From positions 1-64,000 of the forward strand of contig JBGCEJ010000033.1 of the NCBI GenBank assembly GCA_045106235.1: a DNA stretch of 64,000 bases. Reading direction: 5' to 3'. Shown piece after piece: positions 50,869-58,890 of this stretch (position 1 is its first letter; every line of letters begins with the position of its first letter). This stretch comes from UBA4427 sp045106235 (lineage in GTDB: Bacteria > Myxococcota_A > UBA9160 > UBA4427). The notes beneath the pieces are model-generated. The model did no database searches. It was not told the origin of the DNA and saw nothing but the letters and a program-made list of their open reading frames with translations. Position numbers and translations under genes: made by a program.

Positions 50869-53800
50869 TTAGGCGCCGCCTCCACTCGGTGGACTCGCCG
50901 AGGGCCCTGAATCGTTCGGTCCAGAATCACTCGCGTTGCCCGGGCCTTGCCCACGCCCACGACCGCGCCCCCGCCGACGTCCGCGTCGTCGCGGAGACCG
51001 CTTTTTCGCTTCGCCGTCGACCGCACCCGCTTCGACTTTGGGCTCTCGGTCTCGCCCTCGGTTCCGACCGCGACGCCGACTCCGGGATCGCTCGCGATTG
51101 CCCTCGCCGCCTTCACCGTCAGCGCGCGCCTGCAGAGGCGCTTCCGACCGCGCCTCCTCGCCCGATCCATTCCGCCGGCCTGTACGGCTCCGGCGGCGGC
51201 TTCCTTCCGAGTTGGCGCCGCTCTTTTCGCCTGAATTGCTCGCTGCATTGCCCTCCGCGTTGCCACCTGAGCGATTGCGCCGGCGACCCGATCCGCGATT
51301 CGCGCCGCCTCTTGTGCGGCGCGGATTTGCGGCCTTCTTATCCTCGCCCTCCTCGGCGTTTTCCGCGGCGCTCCCCGCTCGATTCCGCGTGTTTCGGGTT
51401 CGACTGCTCCGCCGACTGCCCGCCTTCTTCGCCGCGGTTCCGCGAACACGACGCCCGCGCTTCTTAGGCGCTTCTTGCCGCTTCTTGATCGGATCGAAAA
51501 ATGATCCGGGCCGGGCTGAAACACGCCGGCAGACATCACAGGTGCCACATTCCTCTTCGATCGGAATCCCGAAATACTCGCCAATCAATTCACCGCGACA
51601 TCGTTCAGCGATCGAGTATCGGTCGAGCGCCTCAAGACGTTCACCGTCCTGCTTTCGCAGCGTTCGGAGCTGCTCCGATAGACGGCGACTTTGATGCAAG
51701 AGTTCATCATGCTTCACGAGAGGGATGACTACCTTGCCCTTCCCCATTTCGATCAGACCCGCCGACTCAAACATCGCCACAACCGCCGCCGTCACCCGCT
51801 GCGCAACGCGCGCCGATGCGGCCAACTCGATCGTGTCGGGCTCACGCCCCTCCTCCACATATTCCGCCAGCGCACGCGCCACCTGGAATAGCTGCATCGG
51901 ATTCACGCGACTCTGGGAGAGCAAGAACTCATGAATCTGTCGATCGGTACTGTCATGCAGGAGGATGCAGTTCGCGCGCTTGCCGTCGCGCCCCGCTCGC
52001 CCTGCCTCTTGAACATATTGCTCGACCGAAGCGGGCGTCTGGAAATGCACGACGTAGCGGAAATCGCGTTTATCGATCCCAAGACCGAATGCGCTGGTCG
52101 CCACCATCACGCTACGGCGGCCGCTCTTCATGAAGTCTTCTTGTTGTTCCTTGCGCTCGCTGCCATTCATTCCGCCGTGATAGCGATTGGCCGGAATTTT
52201 CATCTGCTTCAGCGCGCCGTAGACGGTATCCACGTCCCGCGTCGTCGAGCAGTAGACGATGCCCGGGCGTCGCAAGCGGATAACCAGACGCCCCAGCGCG
52301 CGGAGTCTCGCATCGCCGCCGCATTCGATGACTTCGAAGGCGAGGTTCTCGCGATGCGGCGAAGCCACAATATCGAGGGGATCGCGCAAGTCGAGAATCC
52401 GCTTCAGGTCCTCGCGAACGGGCTCCGTCGCCGTCGCAGTCAGCGCCATGACGGGCGGACGCCCGTAGCGCTCGACCAGCATACCGAGACGCAGGTATGC
52501 GGGGCGGAAATCATGGCCCCATTCCGAGGCACAATGCGCTTCATCGACCGCCATCATCGAAATGCCACTTTGCGCTAAGACGGGCAGAAGGTCATCCCCT
52601 GCAAGCGTCTCAGGCGTCGTCATCACGAGCAGCGAGCCGCCCCGCGCGATCCGCTCGAGCGCCTTCTTTCGCGCCGTACCGCGGATCGTCCCGTCCATCC
52701 GGACGACGGGAACCCCCCGCCTCAGCAGGCCGGAAACCTGGTCTTCGATCAACGCCAAGAGCGGAGAGATCACAACGACCGGATTCGGCAGCATCAGCGA
52801 CGGCAGCTGAAAACAGGCCGACTTCCCAAAGCCGGTGGGAAGGACAATCAGCGCATCGCCCCCCTGCATAACATGCTCGATTGCACTTTCCTGCTCGGGA
52901 TGCAGCGAATCGATTCCCAGCGCGGCAGCAGCCTCTTCGAGACTGCAGGGCGCACATGGGCCCTCGGGCTGTTCCGGAATCGGTACAGGGACGGCCACGG
53001 CCGCCTTCTCTTTTTCTTTAATCTTGTCCTTGTCCTGACCGCGGCCCCGAGCACTATCCCGTTTTCGATCCTCGCGGTTTGCATTCCGCCCGCGGCCCTC
53101 GCCTGAATCTCCGTCGTTCGAATTCCGGCCGCGACGGCGCCGCCGAGAACGGCCGCGCCGAGAAGACCCGCGCTCAGGTCCCTCATTCCCTCGGCCGGAG
53201 GAATCGCCTTCACCTCGCCGGCTTCTCGGACGATCACGCGATTCCCCGGACTCGGCGTCTCCTGAGCCTTCCTCAAAGCGGTCGAAGGAATCATCGGCAT
53301 CGAGCGGCAGAGCCGAAGCGAGCAAGCGTGCTGCATGCTCGGCCGCCGTCTCTTGCTTCGCCCCGTCGGCTGGAGCCGCCTTACGCGCCGTGGTTTTGCG
53401 GGCGCTCATCTTGCGTCCCGCCGTCTTCTCAGCGCTTGTTTTTCCGACGGGCTCCACCGACTCGGGAGCTGCGGAAGAAACAGCGGCAACGGACGACGCT
53501 TTCGGCTCAAGCTCAGCCGACTCTTTCTTCGCCGCCGCCTTCTTCTTCGCAGCCGTTTTCTTTGCTGTCACTTTCGGAGCGGATGCTTTTTTCGCAGCCG
53601 CTTTCTTCGCGGCCGCCTTCTTCTTGGGGGCCGCTTTTTTAGCTGCGGCCTTCTTCTTCGCCGGCGCGGCGGACGCTTTCTTCGGCGCCGCTTTTTTTAC
53701 GGCCGCCTTTTTCTTCGCCGCTGCGGCTGTCTTCGGCTTTACTGCCGCCGTCGCCGCTTTCTTGGCCGCTGCCTTTTTCTTTGCGGGGGCCTTCTTCGCA

Positions 53801-53907
53801 GAGGCCTTCTTTTTCGCCGCGGTTTTCTTCTTAGCGGCCGCTTTCTTCTTCGGAGCGGCCTTCTTTTTGGCTGCCGGGGTACCGGCGCGCTTCGCTTTTG
53901 CTGCCAA
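50869..53907 (-). CDS. recQ: RecQ-family DNA helicase with histone-H1-like basic N-tail and Arg/Gly-rich C-tail
   Basis: 1012 residues from a TTG start (AAGGA upstream). Residues 1-130 are almost entirely Lys/Ala/Pro repeats (AAKKKAAPKKKAAAKKK style) like histone H1; residues 130-310 are Arg/Asp/Ser-rich. The helicase core (about 325-760) has Walker A VLPTGFGKSACF, DEAH-box AVDEAHCASEWGHDFRP, and ATSAFGLGIDKRD. The zinc module is near 784 (EECGTCDVCRRV). No HRDC domain is evident; instead 790-1012 is Arg/Gly-rich. RecQ helicases resolve recombination and replication intermediates. The tails could bind DNA. Confidence 0.9.
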   Translation of the reverse strand: MAAKAKRAGTPAAKKKAAPKKKAAAKKKTAAKKKASAKKAPAKKKAAAKKAATAAVKPKTAAAAKKKAAVKKAAPKKASAAPAKKKAAAKKAAPKKKAAAKKAAAKKASAPKVTAKKTAAKKKAAAKKESAELEPKASSVAAVSSAAPESVEPVGKTSAEKTAGRKMSARKTTARKAAPADGAKQETAAEHAARLLASALPLDADDSFDRFEEGSGDAESGESRDRPRSRRGEGDSSGRGNEGPERGSSRRGRSRRRRRGRNSNDGDSGEGRGRNANREDRKRDSARGRGQDKDKIKEKEKAAVAVPVPIPEQPEGPCAPCSLEEAAAALGIDSLHPEQESAIEHVMQGGDALIVLPTGFGKSACFQLPSLMLPNPVVVISPLLALIEDQVSGLLRRGVPVVRMDGTIRGTARKKALERIARGGSLLVMTTPETLAGDDLLPVLAQSGISMMAVDEAHCASEWGHDFRPAYLRLGMLVERYGRPPVMALTATATEPVREDLKRILDLRDPLDIVASPHRENLAFEVIECGGDARLRALGRLVIRLRRPGIVYCSTTRDVDTVYGALKQMKIPANRYHGGMNGSERKEQQEDFMKSGRRSVMVATSAFGLGIDKRDFRYVVHFQTPASVEQYVQEAGRAGRDGKRANCILLHDSTDRQIHEFLLSQSRVNPMQLFQVARALAEYVEEGREPDTIELAASARVAQRVTAAVVAMFESAGLIEMGKGKVVIPLVKHDELLHQSRRLSEQLRTLRKQDGERLEALDRYSIAERCRGELIGEYFGIPIEEECGTCDVCRRVSARPGSFFDPIKKRQEAPKKRGRRVRGTAAKKAGSRRSSRTRNTRNRAGSAAENAEEGEDKKAANPRRTRGGANRGSGRRRNRSGGNAEGNAASNSGEKSGANSEGSRRRSRTGRRNGSGEEARSEAPLQARADGEGGEGNRERSRSRRRGRNRGRDREPKVEAGAVDGEAKKRSPRRRGRRRGRGRGRGQGPGNASDSGPNDSGPSASPPSGGGA

Positions 53908-54301
53908 TTCGAGGATCCTTAATCAGTCGAATGGGATCGCCCGCGCGTCGCGCTACTTCGCACGCACTCAGGCGACGGAAACGGCACGAAAGACCTCTCT
54001 CGCACCGCGCTCGCTTAAATGCCCCCTGATGCATCCAGGACAAAACATCGCAAGAAATAAGGTCGCGATGCACCGGGTTCGAGGGTCGGATCTGAATGGA
54101 GACCTGCTCGATGGGCGGGCACGGGAACTGGCCGGTGCCCTTAAGCTTTGGAAAGTCTACCCCAAACTCGCCGGCCGCCCCCACCCTGACATGGGCCCGA
54201 TCGACATTTTTTTGCGATTTGGCCCGCGAGCGACGGAATCGCGCCGCTGTAACGCGTCTCAGACCACCTTGGCGGCATCCATAGCCAGGACGACGCCGGA
54301 G
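53908..54301. other. 394-base intergenic region between recQ-like and mscS-like genes
   Basis: Contains the upstream region of the RecQ gene and the 3' end of the MscS transcript. One weak hairpin: GGGCAC (54117-54122) with GTGCCC (54135-54140). A frame on the minus strand (53831-54184) has no coding look. No other feature found. Confidence 0.45.
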
Positions 54302-55264
54302 CTATGCGCCCACCTCGCTTGGGAATAGGATCCCCGCGCCCCGAAACGCCCGCAGAACCCGGTCGGTGACATCGCTCGAGAAGCTCTTTTCATGCCGCGC
54401 ATCGTAGACGTAGGCCTTGGCAGTCAGCTCCACCACCGTGCCCAAATTCTCCGCCAGCTTCATCCCCACAAGCACGGTGACCGGCTTCCCAAGATAGAGA
54501 TACCGGGATGCCCGGACTGCATCGATGACGATCTGTCGCGCTCGCACATGATCCGCCTCCGCCGAAACAAAGAAAGGCATGACGACCATACAGTCGAGCG
54601 CGCCCGAGTTGGCACTGGCCACCGGCTCGCTCAGGAATTTGCTGGAGGGAATCGTGACCAGATTGTCATCCAGCGTTACCAACCGGACAGAGCGAAGCCC
54701 GATATCCTGAACCTCCCCGTAAAACCCACCAAAACTAATCCGGTCGCCGACCTGAAAGGGGCGACTCACCAAGATCGAAATCCCCGCGACCGTCGCCTCC
54801 GCCACGTCCTTCAGCAGAAAGCCGCCCGCTACAGCGAGGGTTCCCGAGAGAGCAAAAATCGCCTGCGCCGAAAGATCGAAGAGCGCGAGCACCGCCAGCA
54901 CGCCGGCAATCCCGTACGCGACGAACCCCATGAGCGTGACGCCCTGCTTGATTACGAGCCGATAGCCCACCGCGCTCTCCGCAACGCGGTTCGCAAGGTT
55001 TTGCACGACACGAACCGCGATCGCTGTTCCGATCACGAGGATCAGCGCATAGGGAATCGCGTCCGGGTTGAAGAAAGCGAGCGCGCCTTCCGCAGCGGGT
55101 CCTGGATTTTCCGGCAGGCCCGGGATCGCGACTTCCGCGGCAGCCTCAAGCGGGGACAACGGCGCGGGCGCCGGGCCGGGCGGGGAGACCGGCCCAGGGA
55201 GAGTGGCCGACATCAGCTCATTCGAGCCCGCTTGCGGTGTTTCAGGGACGTAAGCGTCAGGCAT
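54302..55264 (-). CDS. MscS-family mechanosensitive channel
   Basis: 320 residues. The first 60 are Pro/Ala-rich with no clear domain. Then two membrane segments (about 66-90 and 105-127), TM3 with LSGTLAVAGGFLLKDVAEA, and the beta domain RPFQVGDRISFGGFYGEVQDIGLRS, VTIPSSKFL. These are MscS core features. MscS releases solutes on osmotic downshock. It begins 24 bases after the large AAA+ gene, so they are co-transcribed and likely functionally linked. Confidence 0.9.
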   Translation of the reverse strand: MPDAYVPETPQAGSNELMSATLPGPVSPPGPAPAPLSPLEAAAEVAIPGLPENPGPAAEGALAFFNPDAIPYALILVIGTAIAVRVVQNLANRVAESAVGYRLVIKQGVTLMGFVAYGIAGVLAVLALFDLSAQAIFALSGTLAVAGGFLLKDVAEATVAGISILVSRPFQVGDRISFGGFYGEVQDIGLRSVRLVTLDDNLVTIPSSKFLSEPVASANSGALDCMVVMPFFVSAEADHVRARQIVIDAVRASRYLYLGKPVTVLVGMKLAENLGTVVELTAKAYVYDARHEKSFSSDVTDRVLRAFRGAGILFPSEVGA

Positions 55265-55288
55265 GATCGCCTCCTCGCGCCTCCTCGC

Positions 55289-58200
55289 CTAAGCGAAGAG
55301 GAGATGCTTGTTTTTAAGGACCTTCAGGACCACTCGGTAATAGGCGGCAGAGAGCGTGACGCGCTCACCCAACGCATCCTTCCGGTCAAGAAAGCCCGAT
55401 TCCATCAGGAACTGGGTCGCGAAGCGCGCGAATTCTTCGGAAACATTCAGGACGACCGCGAGTTCCTTCGCGCTCAAATTTTCGTGCTGGCAAACTGCGG
55501 CGAGCGCAAAGATCAGGTCATCCTGTAGCTCGGAGAGCACCTCGGTACTCGGGTCGCGAAACATGCCCACACGCAGCACCCCCTCTTTATAGGGCGCAAG
55601 GGAAGAGAGCCAAAGCTTGGTGGCGATCCGGGGGTTGCCGCCGCTCGACTCCCAAAGCAACCGAAAATAGCCATCGGCCTCTTCGATCAACTCGAAGCCT
55701 GCAGACCCTACCTTCTCATCCGAGAGCAAGACTTCGTCGAACTCCAATTCAAAGCCGGTCTCTTTATTGCGGACGCGAATCAGTTCCTGAATCTCCTCCG
55801 CTGACCATTGGGGAATCGGCAGAAGCTTCCGAAAATAGTGAACGCGTCCCCGGGTTTCATTCAGGAAGCGCCAGGTAAACGAGTTGAAGATCAGAATCCA
55901 AAACACTTTGCTCGAAGTTGAGTTGACCAAATCAACGAGCGCATCATAGGCCTGAAAACCGTCGACCTTTCTAAGGAAGACGTTATGCGCTTCGTCCACC
56001 AACACAACGCGGTCATCCCCTTCGCAGAGCGCGTCCGTCAGCGCACGTGCGCTTCGAATCGACTCAAACCCCAAAGAAGCGCCCATCGCCTCCACCAAAG
56101 CTTCAGCGGTCGTGGGCTTGCCCTGAATCGTCACGGTCTGAACCGCGGTTTCGCTGATCTTTCGACCGACCTGAGCCGCGATCGTCGTCTTCCCCGCCCC
56201 CTTTTCGCCGACCAGGACAAGCGAACCGTCTTTGCGCGTTTCCTGCCAACGCTTCAGTTGGTCGAAGACCTCGTCCAGAATTTCCTGCCGAGGCAGAATC
56301 AGAGCATCATTTTCTCCCAAAACTGGGTGAAGCGGAAAACTCTCCAGATACGCCTCAGGGACCTCCTTCGACTTCTTCTCAGGCGTTGGCTCGGAAGATT
56401 TCGAGCGACGTCTAAGCAATCGAGCCCGCAAGCTCTTCACCAGCGAAGTCCCCGAAGCGAGCCCGGAGGCTGCCCCGACAATCGGTGTCAGAGCCACCCG
56501 CAGCATCGCCGCCGGCGACAGCAAAAAGCCAAGTTTGCTCTCTTCCATCCACGAAGAGAGTCTCGATTCAATGCTCGGTTCGGCTTCGGGCTCCGCTGCG
56601 GGCAGTAGGCGCCCCCACGCCTCAGCTAAAGGCACACGCCATCGCACCGCCTCCCAGACCGCCCAAACTGCAACCCAGGCCACGACCACAATCGCGACGA
56701 GTGATGCCAGTCGACCGGCTCCGATCGCGATCCGCGCGACGCCGTCCAGAATCGCCGCAATCGCGATCACCAAACCGAGCGTGGCGTAGGTCTTGCTCAG
56801 ACGGGCCAGCGTCCAGGGCCGTACTTCGATCAGCGCCGGTCGCCCGGGCGTAATCCGCCGCGTCGCTCCGAGCAAAAGCTCTCGTCCGAACCAATACGCA
56901 GCAAGCGGGAAAAGAACCGCATAGAGAAGCCGGCTCAGCGGGGCCTCTTGCCCTAACACATAACGTGCAGCTGCAATGGCCACAAAAAGAAAGAGCGGAG
57001 GTAAGATCGACTGAACCAGCCCCGAAGCGCGGACAAGCAGCCCCATTCGCCCCTTAAAGGCGGGGAGCTTGCGCAGAACACGTACGATCGAAACGGTGAT
57101 CGAGCCTGCTTGTCGGCGCAGTAGCAACCAGGCTCCCGCAATTCCGAGCAATGACAAAATCCGGTAGAGATAAACGCGCCCCTCTTTCGCGTTCACCAGC
57201 GCCGAAAAACTCGGAACCGCCGCGCGCCGCACTTCGAGCCCTTCACGGAAGCGTGTCCAAGCGAGAGCCAATTCGCTGCGTACATCCGAAAGCACTTCGT
57301 TCGAGAGCCCGTAGGCTCGGGAACGCGCCTCTTCGGTGGCCTGCTCGCCCAGCACGCTCACCATTTCATTTTCGAACGCAAGCTCCCAGTCCCGAAGGCC
57401 CGCCCGCCCGGCTTCGAGGACCGCATCGATCCGCTGACGATGCCCGAGCCCTTCCTCAAGAACAGCACGGGCAGCACGCGTCGTCGCGACGCTCTCGGGC
57501 ACGCGTATGCGCCCTTCCGCTTCCGCCGCCAAGGTCGCGAAGGCGCCGGCCACCGGCGCGGTCAGAACATCCGAAATGCCCTTGCGAAGCTGTCTCTGCA
57601 TCTGGAGATGACTCTCGAAGAGCTGGTCGATCACGCGGCCGCCGCCGGAACGGACGGACTCGCGGTAAAGCTGCTCGGCGACGCCCCGTCCTTCGGCCTC
57701 CAGCCGGACAGCGAGGCCACTCAGCGCGTTGCCAAGTCGTTCGGTGCGCGCGGCTTCCGCCCGGTAGCTCCGAGCGGATTCGGAGAGTTCGGCGACCAGA
57801 GAACGCTGCTCGGAGACGAACCCGACCAGAAGCCCCGCACGCCCGCGGGCTTCAAGGCGATCGATCCGCTCCACCAGCGCGACCAAGGAAAGCGATAAAT
57901 TCCCGACGACCTCGGCTTGGTTGCGCAGCGCGCCTCGGGGATCACTGAGACTGGGCAGGATTTGCCGCGAAGCCGAACTCATTCGCGTCAGCCGCTTCTC
58001 CCATTTCGTCAAAAACTGATAGCGCTTTTCCGCGATGTCCAAATCGAGCGTCAGATCGCGAAGTAAGTCCGCGGAGTTCTGTCGATCCTGGTCGCGGCCG
58101 TCAGCGCGCTGCTCGAAATCACGCCGTGCCGCAGTCCGCGCTGCGAGCTCGGCCGCGGCCGTCGCGGCTGCCTCGGCTTCCGCGGCAGCGAGCGCAGCAG

Positions 58201-58768
58201 CCGCCTCGACGTCGCCGGATTCAGCGGCTGCATCCGCCGAATCATCATTCGGAACGACGGGGACAGCGTCGGGCGCAGGCTCGTTTTTCACCGCCGCAGC
58301 TTCGGATTCGGCTTCCACAACAGCGGCCCGCTCGCGGAGCGCCTCTGCCTCCTCTCCGGCCAAGGCCTCAAGCCGCGCTTCCGCCTCCGCCATTCGGCTC
58401 GAAAGGGAAACACGCTGCGCCTCGAGTTCGGCGATCCGTCGCTCAACTCGAACTGGATCGGTGAGTGGCACAACAAAGAGCCGAGACGCAGGGACCCCTT
58501 CGCCCAGCTTTCCTGTGAGGAGAGCGTCCAGCTGATCTCGAAGCTCAGCGAGTCCCTGCGACGGAAGAGCCGTATCAATGCCCCTCTCCGCCGGCGGATC
58601 GCCTGGGGCGAGCGAAGAACCGACTGGCATAGGGCTCTCGGCCATCGCGACGCAAGAGAGGCCAAGCAGAATCCAGAACACGCACCCCGAGAGCCGAAGT
58701 GAACCCGAAAATCGCTGAAGCCCGGGCCGGAGTCGGGGCTGTTCATTTAGAGAAGAAGGACGCTTCAC
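55289..58768 (-). CDS. Large membrane protein with coiled coil, TM block and C-terminal AAA+ ATPase with winged helix
   Basis: 1159 residues. Signal peptide about 26-45 (CVFWILLGLSCVAMAE), a coiled-coil, Ala/Glu-rich domain (about 100-540) like large MscK/MscS periplasmic arms, about five membrane segments (548-785), then a basic linker and AAA+ domain: Walker A LVGEKGAGKTT at 854-862, Walker B RVVLVDEAHNVFL at about 920-930, sensor-like SGGNPRIATKLW near 1042, and a C-terminal winged-helix-like region (about 1072-1135, ENLSAKELAVVLNVSEEFAR). The AAA part resembles Orc1/Cdc6- or ExeA-type ATPases. I know of no described protein with this order. MscS follows after 24 bases. Confidence 0.85.
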   Translation of the reverse strand: MKRPSSLNEQPRLRPGLQRFSGSLRLSGCVFWILLGLSCVAMAESPMPVGSSLAPGDPPAERGIDTALPSQGLAELRDQLDALLTGKLGEGVPASRLFVVPLTDPVRVERRIAELEAQRVSLSSRMAEAEARLEALAGEEAEALRERAAVVEAESEAAAVKNEPAPDAVPVVPNDDSADAAAESGDVEAAAALAAAEAEAAATAAAELAARTAARRDFEQRADGRDQDRQNSADLLRDLTLDLDIAEKRYQFLTKWEKRLTRMSSASRQILPSLSDPRGALRNQAEVVGNLSLSLVALVERIDRLEARGRAGLLVGFVSEQRSLVAELSESARSYRAEAARTERLGNALSGLAVRLEAEGRGVAEQLYRESVRSGGGRVIDQLFESHLQMQRQLRKGISDVLTAPVAGAFATLAAEAEGRIRVPESVATTRAARAVLEEGLGHRQRIDAVLEAGRAGLRDWELAFENEMVSVLGEQATEEARSRAYGLSNEVLSDVRSELALAWTRFREGLEVRRAAVPSFSALVNAKEGRVYLYRILSLLGIAGAWLLLRRQAGSITVSIVRVLRKLPAFKGRMGLLVRASGLVQSILPPLFLFVAIAAARYVLGQEAPLSRLLYAVLFPLAAYWFGRELLLGATRRITPGRPALIEVRPWTLARLSKTYATLGLVIAIAAILDGVARIAIGAGRLASLVAIVVVAWVAVWAVWEAVRWRVPLAEAWGRLLPAAEPEAEPSIESRLSSWMEESKLGFLLSPAAMLRVALTPIVGAASGLASGTSLVKSLRARLLRRRSKSSEPTPEKKSKEVPEAYLESFPLHPVLGENDALILPRQEILDEVFDQLKRWQETRKDGSLVLVGEKGAGKTTIAAQVGRKISETAVQTVTIQGKPTTAEALVEAMGASLGFESIRSARALTDALCEGDDRVVLVDEAHNVFLRKVDGFQAYDALVDLVNSTSSKVFWILIFNSFTWRFLNETRGRVHYFRKLLPIPQWSAEEIQELIRVRNKETGFELEFDEVLLSDEKVGSAGFELIEEADGYFRLLWESSGGNPRIATKLWLSSLAPYKEGVLRVGMFRDPSTEVLSELQDDLIFALAAVCQHENLSAKELAVVLNVSEEFARFATQFLMESGFLDRKDALGERVTLSAAYYRVVLKVLKNKHLLFA

Positions 58769-58890
58769 GCATCAGACTCTACAGCAAGTCGCCCAAGGCA
58801 ATGCTGGGCGCAGGCGAGGCGCAAAACTGCGGGCAAAACACCCGTCTGCCGCTAGAATCTCTGACTCTACGCTTCAGGGGTGAGGTGGTT

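Noticed and set aside
53500..53900. Repeat block resembling a CRISPR or satellite array
   Set aside because: The short CTTCTTC-type repetition is codon repetition for Lys-Ala in an open reading frame, with no constant repeat-spacer spacing.
53390..54328. Ala/Phe-rich frame on the plus strand
   Set aside because: It is the complement of the Lys/Ala repeat tail of RecQ; hydrophobic runs arise from the repeat, not from a membrane protein.
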